Of a DNA stretch of 64,000 bases, positions 29,081 to 37,598 are shown piece by piece. The notes below the pieces were generated by a model that saw only the letters and a program-made list of their open reading frames with translations, did not search any database and was not told where the DNA came from. The position numbers and the translations under genes are program-made. Numbering within the stretch: the stretch's first letter is position 1; each line of letters starts with the position of its first letter. The stretch spans positions 310,001 through 374,000 of the forward strand of contig NC_021500.1 in the NCBI RefSeq assembly GCF_000410515.1, written 5' to 3'. Source of the DNA: Enterobacter sp. R4-368. Its GTDB lineage: Bacteria; Pseudomonadota; Gammaproteobacteria; Enterobacterales; Enterobacteriaceae.

Positions 29081-29347
29081 ACGCTGAGAAGGGCATATTA
29101 CCTTTGCGTACTCCTTTATGGAACATATCAGGAATACGCTGGTGCGGAGTTGAGCAGACAGGCTGGTGTGAACGTTATCGTTCGCACTGGCTGGCATTGA
29201 AACATACCGTGAGCGCTGTAGATGAGGCGGCTTTGACAGTGCATATCATCGCGATCACGTTTTCGATGAATTTGCGCATCAATATTGTACAACCGAATAA
29301 AACAGGGCAATGCATAACGAATGTTTGATAAGTTGTTTTTATACATC
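29081..29347. other. Gap with no supported gene
   Basis: The stretch between the broken membrane gene and the orphan terminator contains only short overlapping frames without ribosome sites. It could carry a plus-strand untranslated transcript that ends at the terminator that follows. Confidence 0.3.
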
Positions 29348-29381
29348 ATCCCGATAAAAACCGCTTTGGGCGGGATTTTTT
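29348..29381 (+). terminator. Orphan intrinsic terminator, plus strand
   Basis: ATCCCG (29348-29353) pairs with CGGGAT (29371-29376), with an inner CCG/CGG pairing, and runs into TTTTTT. The nearest plus-strand gene end is about 650 nt upstream (LysE-family gene), so it may end an unrecognised transcript. Confidence 0.55.
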
Positions 29382-29458
29382 ACTATCAGCGAAGTGCCAA
29401 ACAAACTGATTTGATGTAATGTAACGACATGTTTCTGATAAATAATAAAAGGATGTTT

Positions 29459-29824
29459 ATGAAAAAATCACTGTTGCTTTTTATCTGTTTCCTGCCTTCT
29501 TTATCTTTCGCAAAATTCATTCATCCGATGGATTTTGATGGTTCAGAGGCGCAGAAAGCGGAAGTTATTAAGTACATTCAAGATCGCGTTCAGAAAGATT
29601 ACTGCAATAGCAAGCTCAATATGTGTCAGGAAACGACTTTAAGAATGATGGAGCAGGAGAATTTGCGCGCGTTCAAAGAGGCTTCACAGGCGAAAGACCG
29701 AAAAATAATGGATAAAGTCATTAAGACATACTGCCATTCGGCACTGGATATGTGTAACTACACGACTATTGAAATGATGTACAACGAAAATCAAAAGGCA
29801 TCAAAACAAGATCTGAAGTGGTAA
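29459..29824 (+). CDS. Secreted protein with two Cys-containing repeats, unknown function
   Basis: The 121-residue protein has a Sec signal peptide (MKKSLLLFICFLPSLSFA, cleavage after residue 18). Two copies of one unit follow, at 48-68 and 91-111, with the shared pattern Y-C-x-S-x-L-x-M-C, then two residues, T-T, two residues, M-M, two residues, E-N. Each copy has two Cys seven apart (49/56 and 92/99), which probably form disulfides in the periplasm. The start was set at MKKS after AAAGG; an upstream in-frame ATG at 29429 lacks signals. The gene has its own terminator. I do not recognise a named family. Confidence 0.75.
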   Translation: MKKSLLLFICFLPSLSFAKFIHPMDFDGSEAQKAEVIKYIQDRVQKDYCNSKLNMCQETTLRMMEQENLRAFKEASQAKDRKIMDKVIKTYCHSALDMCNYTTIEMMYNENQKASKQDLKW

Positions 29825-29846
29825 TACTACCCTGGTCTTATCACTA

Positions 29847-29873
29847 GCCTCGGCATTCGCCGGGGCTTTTTTA
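29847..29873 (+). terminator. Intrinsic terminator of the repeat-protein gene
   Basis: GCCTCGGC (29847-29854) and GCCGGGGC (29859-29866) form an 8-bp stem with one G-T pair and a 4-nt loop, followed by a run of six T. Confidence 0.85.
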
Positions 29874-30048
29874 TTCGCGGTGAAAAAGGAAAGCGGTTAT
29901 TCCTGATCCGGCTGGTTCATATTCGCAACCGGGGCGAATTGGGACGGCGAAACCCCTTTTATGCTTCACAGGTCGTTGTACTGAAACGCCTAACCTTCTG
30001 ATACCCATATAAACCTAATGTTTACACCATACTAAATTAAAAGTTACC

Positions 30049-30065
30049 ATACCCCCCTATAGTAT
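30049..30065. promoter_or_regulatory. Probable FrmR operator overlapping the frmRA promoter
   Basis: ATACCCCCCTATAGTAT has the run of C/G flanked by AT-rich half-sites that CsoR/RcnR-type repressors, including FrmR, bind. It overlaps a TATAGT -10-like hexamer (30058-30063) and sits just ahead of the AAGGAGG ribosome site of frmR. Confidence 0.65.
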
Positions 30066-30084
30066 CAAGGAGGTCGCATGCCCC

Positions 30085-31511
<1,427 letters not shown>

Positions 31512-31521
31512 CGCTCCCTCA

Positions 31522-31544
31522 CGCCAGCGGTGTCACCGCTGGCG
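31522..31544 (+). terminator. Near-perfect palindrome after frmA
   Basis: CGCCAGCGGTG (31522-31532) and CACCGCTGGCG (31534-31544) are perfect 11-bp arms around one T, 10 nt after the frmA stop. No T-run follows, so it is a strong mRNA-end hairpin and perhaps a weak terminator. Confidence 0.5.
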
Positions 31545-31587
31545 CAACCAAACTCCAAATCTGTGACCGCTGACGCGCTTTTCGCCA

Positions 31588-31614
31588 TAAGAATAATCCA
31601 ATTATTGCCGATGC
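31588..31614 (+). promoter_or_regulatory. Sigma-28 (FliA) type promoter of trg
   Basis: TAAG at 31588-31591 and GCCGATGC at 31607-31614 are separated by exactly 15 nt. The flagellar sigma-28 consensus is TAAA, 15 nt, GCCGATAA. It lies 52 nt before the trg start, where a chemoreceptor promoter of this class is expected. Confidence 0.7.
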
Positions 31615-31665
31615 CTATATATCATTCCTGTTGTACGTATCAGACATATATGAGAGTCGATAGCC

Positions 31666-33360
31666 ATGGATAAAAAAGCAGCGATGCAAAGAACACAAGG
31701 CATTGGTTTTATGCACAATATTCGATTGGTTCCCCTGTTTTCTTCCATTCTCGGCGGCATCTTAGTGCTATTTGCATTAAGTTCCGGTCTGGCGGGTTAC
31801 TTCCTGATGCAAGCGGATCGCGATCAGCAGGATGTCACACAGGAAATCCAGGTGCGCATGGGATTATCCAACAGTTCGAATAACTTACGCATAGCGCGTA
31901 TCAGCCTGATCCACGCCGGCGCGGCCAGTCGCATCGCCGAAATGGAAGATATGAAAAACAACGTGGCTGAAGCAGAAAAACGCATGAAGCAGTCACAGGA
32001 CGGTTTTAATCAATATATGGAACGCCCGGTCAAAACTCCGGCGGACCTTGCCCTGGATGGCGATCTCACCACCCGTTTTAATGCCTACATCGCGGGCATG
32101 CAACCTATGCTGAAATATGCCAAAAACGGCATGTTTGAAGCGATCATTAACCACGAAAGTGAGCAGGCGCGCCAGCTGGATGCGTCTTATAACGAAGTGT
32201 TGTTAAAAGCCATTGATATCCGTACCGCACGTGCGCAGCGCCTGACCGAAGAGGCTCACAGCCGCACCCAGCTTGGGCTGATGTTTATGGCTGCCGCCTT
32301 TGCGTTAGCGCTGGTGCTGACGGTTATCACCTTTACCGTATTGCGCAGCGTAGTGATTAACCCGCTGCAACGTGCGGCTCAGCGCATTTCTCGCATCGCG
32401 ACCGGGGATTTAACGGTAGCCGATGAGCCTGCCGGGCGTAGCGAAATTGGTCGTCTGAGTAGCGATCTGCAAGCGATGCAGCATTCACTAGTCACCACAG
32501 TCGCGACGGTGCGTCAGGGCGCGGAAGAGATCTATCGCGGCACCAGCGAGATCTCCGCCGGTAACACCGATCTCTCTTCCCGTACTGAGCAACAGGCTGC
32601 GGCCATTGAACAAACGGCTGCCAGCATGGAGCAATTAACCGCGACCGTGAAGCAGAACGCCGACAACGCGCACCATGCCAGCGGGCTGGCACGCGATGCC
32701 TCCGGCAAAGCGACCAAAGGTGGGCAGATTGTTTCTGGCGTCGTGCAAACGATGGGCAATATCACCAACAGTTCGCGCAAAATTTCCGAAATCACAGCGG
32801 TTATCAACAGCATCGCCTTCCAGACCAATATTCTGGCGCTTAACGCGGCGGTAGAAGCGGCGCGCGCTGGCGAACAGGGGCGTGGTTTTGCGGTGGTGGC
32901 AAGCGAGGTTCGTACGCTGGCAAGCCGCAGTGCGCAGGCGGCGAAAGAGATTGAAGCGCTGATCAGCGAATCCGTGAGCTTAATTGAACAAGGTTCCGGA
33001 GAAGTGGTTTCCGCCGGTGAAACCATGGGTGAGATCGTCACAGCCGTTAAGCGCGTGACCGATATCATGCTGGAGATCGCCGCCGCTTCTGATGAGCAGA
33101 GCAAAGGCATCACTCAGGTGAGCCAGGCGATCACGGAAATGGATAACGTCACCCAGCAGAACGCCTCACTGGTAGAAGAAGCCTCGGCGGCGGCGGCTTC
33201 GCTGGAAGAGCAGGCGGCTCGTCTGACCGAAGCCGTGGGGGCATTCCGTTTAACTGATGCGGCACCGCAGCGTCAGAATAATGCGGCATCGCCAACCAGC
33301 AAAACCTTCAAGCCACAGCGCCCGGCGCTGGCGCAGGGTGATAACTGGGAAACGTTCTGA
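31666..33360 (+). CDS. trg: Methyl-accepting chemotaxis protein, Trg-type
   Basis: Trg senses ribose and galactose through their periplasmic binding proteins and signals to CheA and CheW. The 564-residue receptor has TM1 at about 21-48, a four-helix periplasmic domain, TM2 at about 203-227, a HAMP domain, methylation helices, and the conserved signalling tip around SIAFQTNILALNAAVEAARA. It matches E. coli Trg closely through most of its length. The last five residues (560-564) are NWETF, the CheR/CheB docking tether, which E. coli Trg lacks. Confidence 0.93.
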   Translation: MDKKAAMQRTQGIGFMHNIRLVPLFSSILGGILVLFALSSGLAGYFLMQADRDQQDVTQEIQVRMGLSNSSNNLRIARISLIHAGAASRIAEMEDMKNNVAEAEKRMKQSQDGFNQYMERPVKTPADLALDGDLTTRFNAYIAGMQPMLKYAKNGMFEAIINHESEQARQLDASYNEVLLKAIDIRTARAQRLTEEAHSRTQLGLMFMAAAFALALVLTVITFTVLRSVVINPLQRAAQRISRIATGDLTVADEPAGRSEIGRLSSDLQAMQHSLVTTVATVRQGAEEIYRGTSEISAGNTDLSSRTEQQAAAIEQTAASMEQLTATVKQNADNAHHASGLARDASGKATKGGQIVSGVVQTMGNITNSSRKISEITAVINSIAFQTNILALNAAVEAARAGEQGRGFAVVASEVRTLASRSAQAAKEIEALISESVSLIEQGSGEVVSAGETMGEIVTAVKRVTDIMLEIAAASDEQSKGITQVSQAITEMDNVTQQNASLVEEASAAAASLEEQAARLTEAVGAFRLTDAAPQRQNNAASPTSKTFKPQRPALAQGDNWETF

Positions 33361-33373
33361 GTATGCAGAAAAC

Positions 33374-33401
33374 AAAAAAGAGGCCGGACGGCCTCTTTTT
33401 T
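33374..33401. terminator. Bidirectional terminator between trg and the DUF3829 gene
   Basis: AAAAAAGAGGCC (33374-33385) pairs with GGCCTCTTTTTT (33390-33401) around GGAC. Both strands end in a T-run, so it serves both convergent genes. Confidence 0.95.
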
Positions 33402-33413
33402 ATGCGCAAAATC

Positions 33414-34376
33414 TTAACACTGGTTGGTGTTTAAGGCGCTGACCATATTGTTGTAGTTTTGCAGCAGGGACTGGGCGTCCTGTGTCTGCTGCGATTGCAT
33501 CAGCTGAAACTGCGTTGACTGTTTGGCATCTTTTTCGTACTCGCCATTTTCGGTGCGCTCAATAATGTCACGGCCGGTGGAGAGATAGTCATTGGCTTTA
33601 GACAGAAGACTCGAACAGCCCGTTTTGTTGCTTTCGCGTACTTTGGCATCGTAAGCGGTAGCCATGCTGTTGAACTGATCCAGCGCCTCTTTGAATGCCG
33701 CCTTCTTATCGCCCAGTCCTTTGCCATCCAGCACGCCACCGGCGGCATCCAGGCTCTCTTTCAGGTAGTAGACCATCCCCATTTGCGCGTGCTCAAGCGT
33801 GCCTTTTTGCGTACGTTCGAATTCCGCTTTAATGCGAGCACGATCTTTTGCCTCGATACCTTCAAAGAAATTTGCCTGCGCAACGACCAGCATCTGCATG
33901 CTGCTCAACAACGCGGGTTGGATCTCGCGACCGTGAGCGCCATTATCGCTTTTGTATGTTTTTGCGCTGATGTAGTTGTACATATCGCGGCTTACCGGTT
34001 CGGCTTTTGCCAGCGCTTCGCTGTAAAGACGCCCCGGTTCATCCAGTTCCGGCATATCCGGTTTCATGCTGTGCGCTTTATCCAGATGTTCTTTAATACG
34101 CCCCATAGAGAGCGGTTCAGTAAAAAACAGATCATCCATTTTCTTTTTGCCATCGAAAGCGGGCTGTGTGTACTTCTGGTATTCAGCAAGTTGTTTACCG
34201 AAGTTGGCCGAGGTCATGTTAGCCGCAGCAATATATTCGTTGTACTTCAGCACTTCGGCCTGTTCGGCTGACGGCTGCGCTTCTTGCGTTTTGGTGGTTT
34301 TGTCGTCACAGGCTGACAGTGCCAGCAGGCAGGCGGCAACCGCCAGCGTACGTGCGACAGGTTTGGCGATGAACAT
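33414..34376 (-). CDS. DUF3829 lipoprotein, YiiG-like
   Basis: The 320-residue predicted lipoprotein has a signal peptide ending LSAC and a mature part that is nearly all alpha-helical and rich in K, E and Q (DUF3829). E. coli YiiG belongs to the same family; its function is unknown. The start MFIAKPVARTL at 34376 follows AAGGAG; an upstream in-frame ATG (34433) has no signal. An Asp at +2 after the lipidated Cys (CDDK) suggests retention in the inner membrane. Confidence 0.85.
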   Translation of the reverse strand: MFIAKPVARTLAVAACLLALSACDDKTTKTQEAQPSAEQAEVLKYNEYIAAANMTSANFGKQLAEYQKYTQPAFDGKKKMDDLFFTEPLSMGRIKEHLDKAHSMKPDMPELDEPGRLYSEALAKAEPVSRDMYNYISAKTYKSDNGAHGREIQPALLSSMQMLVVAQANFFEGIEAKDRARIKAEFERTQKGTLEHAQMGMVYYLKESLDAAGGVLDGKGLGDKKAAFKEALDQFNSMATAYDAKVRESNKTGCSSLLSKANDYLSTGRDIIERTENGEYEKDAKQSTQFQLMQSQQTQDAQSLLQNYNNMVSALNTNQC

Positions 34377-34551
34377 CCCATTCTCCTTGTCCGAAAAAAG
34401 AAAAAACCGACTCATTTTTGCTGAGCGCCGCACAGGTTAGCATCAATGCCCGACTGGCAAGGGGCATGCCACCTGAATTGGTAGGTTTTAAAAAGGGGGA
34501 GAAATTGCCCGGCAGACAGCGCCACCGGGCCAGGTTCAGGCGTGGGCAGCG

Positions 34552-35226
34552 TTAAATAAAGCTGTCGTCATCGTCGCTGTAATCGGTGTCATCAAAATCA
34601 TCGTTCTGGTAAGAGTCATTGCCGAACGAATCGTTCTGATCGAGAAAACGGGTGTCGGAGGCATTACTAAAGTTGTCGTTCTGCGTGTTTTCAAACGACG
34701 AATTACCCGCCGCCGTCGCCGGTTCTTCAATAATATTCACAATCTCTTCCGGGCGGGACTGATGGAACATGCTGGTCAGCATTTCGGCCAGCACCACACC
34801 ACCGGCAACGCCCGCCGCGGTTTGTAAGGCCCCGGCCATAAAACCGCTCCCGCGTGGCGCAGGTGCCGCCGAACGGGAATAGTCCTGCTGCGGCTGCTGA
34901 GGTGCATTCCAGTTATTTTCCGGCTGTGGACTTTGGCTTCTCCCGCCGCCAAACAGGCCGCCGAGGAAACTGCCACCGCCGGTTTGCGGTTTGCTTTTTT
35001 GCGCCGCCAGCTCGCTTTCCAGTTGCTGGACTTTGCTCTGGAGCTGTTTTAGCGCCGCTTCCTGAATCAGGATCGATTGCGCCATATAGTACGGCGCGGC
35101 AGGTTGCTGACGCACAAATTCCGCTATCTGACGCTCAGCCTCGGCGTCGCGCTGGCCGTTCTGTTGCTCGGTCTGTTTCAGGCGCTGGAAAAGGCCGTTG
35201 ATAAGCTGCTGTTCTTCATATTGCAT
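34552..35226 (-). CDS. DUF2076 family protein
   Basis: The 224-residue protein has an N-terminal helical DUF2076 segment (QYEEQQLINGLFQRLKQTEQ ... PYYMAQSILIQEAALKQLQ) with a coiled-coil stretch. A Gly-rich linker follows (GGGSFLGGLFGGG), then a Gly/Ala-rich hydrophobic patch (FMAGALQTAAGVAGGVVLAE). The tail is low-complexity and very acidic (DDFDDTDYSDDDDSFI). The function is unknown. MQYEEQ at 35226 was chosen after GGAAGG; the open frame continues upstream to 35409 without support. It lies between the DUF3829 gene and arsR. Confidence 0.82.
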   Translation of the reverse strand: MQYEEQQLINGLFQRLKQTEQQNGQRDAEAERQIAEFVRQQPAAPYYMAQSILIQEAALKQLQSKVQQLESELAAQKSKPQTGGGSFLGGLFGGGRSQSPQPENNWNAPQQPQQDYSRSAAPAPRGSGFMAGALQTAAGVAGGVVLAEMLTSMFHQSRPEEIVNIIEEPATAAGNSSFENTQNDNFSNASDTRFLDQNDSFGNDSYQNDDFDDTDYSDDDDSFI

Positions 35227-35392
35227 GGCAATAACCTTCCGATCGCTGTGATAGATACTGTTGAGTTTATCAGTGCCATGAATACGTGTCCGATGAGTGA
35301 AATGTTTGTTTAACATTGGTTGCAGCTGGGCAAAAAAAATGATGTGAAAGGCCAGATGTTCCGGTGATTCTCGTTGTCTCTTCAAAAAGCAA

Positions 35393-35415
35393 TACATATG
35401 AATTAACATATATGT
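35393..35415. promoter_or_regulatory. Candidate ArsR operator
   Basis: An imperfect AT-rich inverted repeat (TACATATG and CATATATG with a short spacer) lies 26 nt before arsR. It is similar in position and composition to operators bound by ArsR repressors. Confidence 0.45.
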
Positions 35416-35440
35416 TCTTTGGCGTCATTAAGGTAAAGGC

Positions 35441-35761
35441 ATGCTGCAACCCGTTCAGCTTTTTAAAATTCTCGCCGATGAAACGCGGTTAACCATCCTG
35501 CTGTTGCTCAGAGAGTCCGGCGAACTTTGCGTATGTGATATTTGCGCAGCGGCGGGGGAGTCGCAACCTAAAATTTCCAGGCACATTGCGATGTTACGTG
35601 AATATGGTCTGGTCGTTGATCGACGAGCAGGAAAATGGATCCATTATCGGCTGTCACCTCATATGCCCGCCTGGGCGGCAGCAACCATCGATACAGCATG
35701 GGATTGCTTGCGTAAAGAGACGCGAGCCAAACTGCAATCAGTGTCTTTGGGTTCGTGCTGA
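35441..35761 (+). CDS. arsR: Arsenic-responsive repressor ArsR
   Basis: The 106-residue winged-helix SmtB/ArsR-family repressor carries the As(III)-binding motif ELCVCDIC (Cys30, Cys32, Cys35) in the recognition region and SQPKISRHIAMLREYGLV as the HTH. It releases the operon when arsenite binds. It is the first gene of arsRBC, 42 nt before arsB. Confidence 0.96.
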   Translation: MLQPVQLFKILADETRLTILLLLRESGELCVCDICAAAGESQPKISRHIAMLREYGLVVDRRAGKWIHYRLSPHMPAWAAATIDTAWDCLRKETRAKLQSVSLGSC

Positions 35762-35803
35762 TAACAAAACATATGCATAAATCCGTATATCATGGAGTCT
35801 GAA

Positions 35804-37096
35804 ATGTTACTGGCTGGAAGCATATTTATTTTCACACTCGTGCTGGTTATCTGGCAGCCCAAAGGGTTGAGTATTGGCTGGAGCGCAACGCTTGGCGCGG
35901 TGCTGGCGCTGGCCTGCGGTGTGATTCATATGAGCGATATTCCGGTGGTGTGGAATATTGTCTGGAACGCAACGGCGACGTTTATTGCCGTCATTATCAT
36001 CAGTTTACTGTTGGATGAGTCCGGTTTTTTTGAATGGGCAGCGCTGCATGTTGCACGTTGGGGCAACGGGCGCGGGCGGTTGCTGTTCACTTATATTGTG
36101 TTGTTAGGAGCGGCGGTTGCAGCCCTGTTTGCCAACGATGGTGCCGCGCTGATCCTGACACCGATTGTCATTGCCATGTTGCTGGCGCTTGGTTTCAGCC
36201 CGCGAGCCACACTGGCGTTCGTGATGGCCGCAGGCTTTATTGCCGATACCGCCAGTCTGCCGCTGATTGTCTCGAATCTGGTCAATATCGTATCGGCAGA
36301 CTTTTTCCACCTGGGATTCACCGCCTACGCTTCCATCATGGTGCCGGTGGACATCGCGGCAATCGCGGCGACACTTACCATGCTCCACCTCTTTTTTCGC
36401 CGCGACATTCCGCAAAATTATGCCGCAGATAAACTGGCAGCACCTGCCCGCGCAATTAAAGATCCGGCGACATTTCGCACCGGCTGGGTAGTGCTGATCC
36501 TGCTACTGACAGGCTTTTTTGTGCTGGAACCGCTCGGTATTCCGGTGAGTGCGATTGCGGCTGTTGGTGCGCTTATTCTGTTTGCCGTCGCCAAAAAAGG
36601 GGCAGCGATTGATACAAGCAAAGTGCTGCGCGGTGCACCATGGCAAATCGTTGTCTTTTCGCTGGGCATGTATTTGGTGGTCTATGGGCTGCGAAACGCG
36701 GGGCTCACCGAATACCTTTCCGGGGTTCTGAATCTGCTGGCCAATAAGGGCTTATGGGCGACCACCATCGGCACAGGTTTCATTACCGCATTCCTCTCTT
36801 CGGTAATGAACAATATGCCAACAGTGCTGATTGGTGCGCTGTCGATTGATGGCAGCAGCGCAACGGGCGTGCTTAAAGAGGCGATGATTTATGCCAATGT
36901 GATTGGCTGCGATCTGGGGCCGAAAATCACGCCTATTGGCAGCCTGGCGACACTGCTCTGGTTGCATGTGCTGGCGCAGAAGAAGATCGCGGTGAGCTGG
37001 GGGTATTACTTCCGAACCGGTATCGTGATGACACTGCCGGTTCTTTTTGTCACGCTGGTGGCGCTGGCATTGCGCCTCTCTTTTCCTTTGTCGTGA
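35804..37096 (+). CDS. arsB: Arsenite/antimonite efflux membrane protein ArsB
   Basis: ArsB exports As(III)-type oxyanions across the inner membrane, alone with protons or with ArsA. The 430-residue protein has about 12 helices and matches E. coli ArsB throughout, for example [20 protein letters not shown] and [14 protein letters not shown] loops. The start MLLAGSIF at 35804 follows GGAG; an upstream in-frame ATG (35792) would add four residues. No arsA or arsD is present. Confidence 0.96.
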   Translation: MLLAGSIFIFTLVLVIWQPKGLSIGWSATLGAVLALACGVIHMSDIPVVWNIVWNATATFIAVIIISLLLDESGFFEWAALHVARWGNGRGRLLFTYIVLLGAAVAALFANDGAALILTPIVIAMLLALGFSPRATLAFVMAAGFIADTASLPLIVSNLVNIVSADFFHLGFTAYASIMVPVDIAAIAATLTMLHLFFRRDIPQNYAADKLAAPARAIKDPATFRTGWVVLILLLTGFFVLEPLGIPVSAIAAVGALILFAVAKKGAAIDTSKVLRGAPWQIVVFSLGMYLVVYGLRNAGLTEYLSGVLNLLANKGLWATTIGTGFITAFLSSVMNNMPTVLIGALSIDGSSATGVLKEAMIYANVIGCDLGPKITPIGSLATLLWLHVLAQKKIAVSWGYYFRTGIVMTLPVLFVTLVALALRLSFPLS

Positions 37097-37104
37097 GAGT
37101 ACTT

Positions 37105-37533
37105 ATGAGCAACATTACGATTTATCACAACCCTGACTGCGGCACCTCGCGCAACACGCTGGCGCTGATCCGCAACAGCGGTGTGGAGCCGACAATTATT
37201 CACTACCTTGAGACACCGCCTTCGCGCGATGAACTCACAACACTGATTGGCGCTATGGGCATTTCAGTGCGTGAGTTGTTGCGCAAAAATGTTGCGCCGT
37301 ACGAACAACTGGGGCTGGCAGAAGATCGCTTCACCGATGCTCAGCTGATCGATTTTATGCTTGAGCATCCGATTTTGATTAACCGCCCGATTGTTGTTAC
37401 CTCGCGCGGTACGCGCCTTTGCCGCCCGTCGGAAGTGGTGCTGGAGATCCTGCCTGAAGCGCAGAAAGGCGCGTTTACGAAAGAGGATGGGGAGCAGGTT
37501 GTTGATTGCAACGGTAAGCGGATCGCGCCGTAA
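37105..37533 (+). CDS. arsC: Glutaredoxin-dependent arsenate reductase ArsC
   Basis: ArsC reduces arsenate to arsenite using glutathione and glutaredoxin, so that ArsB can export it. The 142-residue protein has the catalytic Cys12 in HNPDCGTSRN and the arginine-bearing segment NRPIVVTSRGTRLCRP. The start at 37105 was chosen because MSNITIYHNPDC matches the family; an in-frame GTG at 37093 overlaps arsB and would add four residues. It is the last gene of arsRBC. Confidence 0.96.
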   Translation: MSNITIYHNPDCGTSRNTLALIRNSGVEPTIIHYLETPPSRDELTTLIGAMGISVRELLRKNVAPYEQLGLAEDRFTDAQLIDFMLEHPILINRPIVVTSRGTRLCRPSEVVLEILPEAQKGAFTKEDGEQVVDCNGKRIAP

Positions 37534-37598
37534 TGCATCCGTAAACCGGTTAAACAGGAAGCGCTTTTGAGAACGCCCGCCGAACGCGGGCGTTGCGA

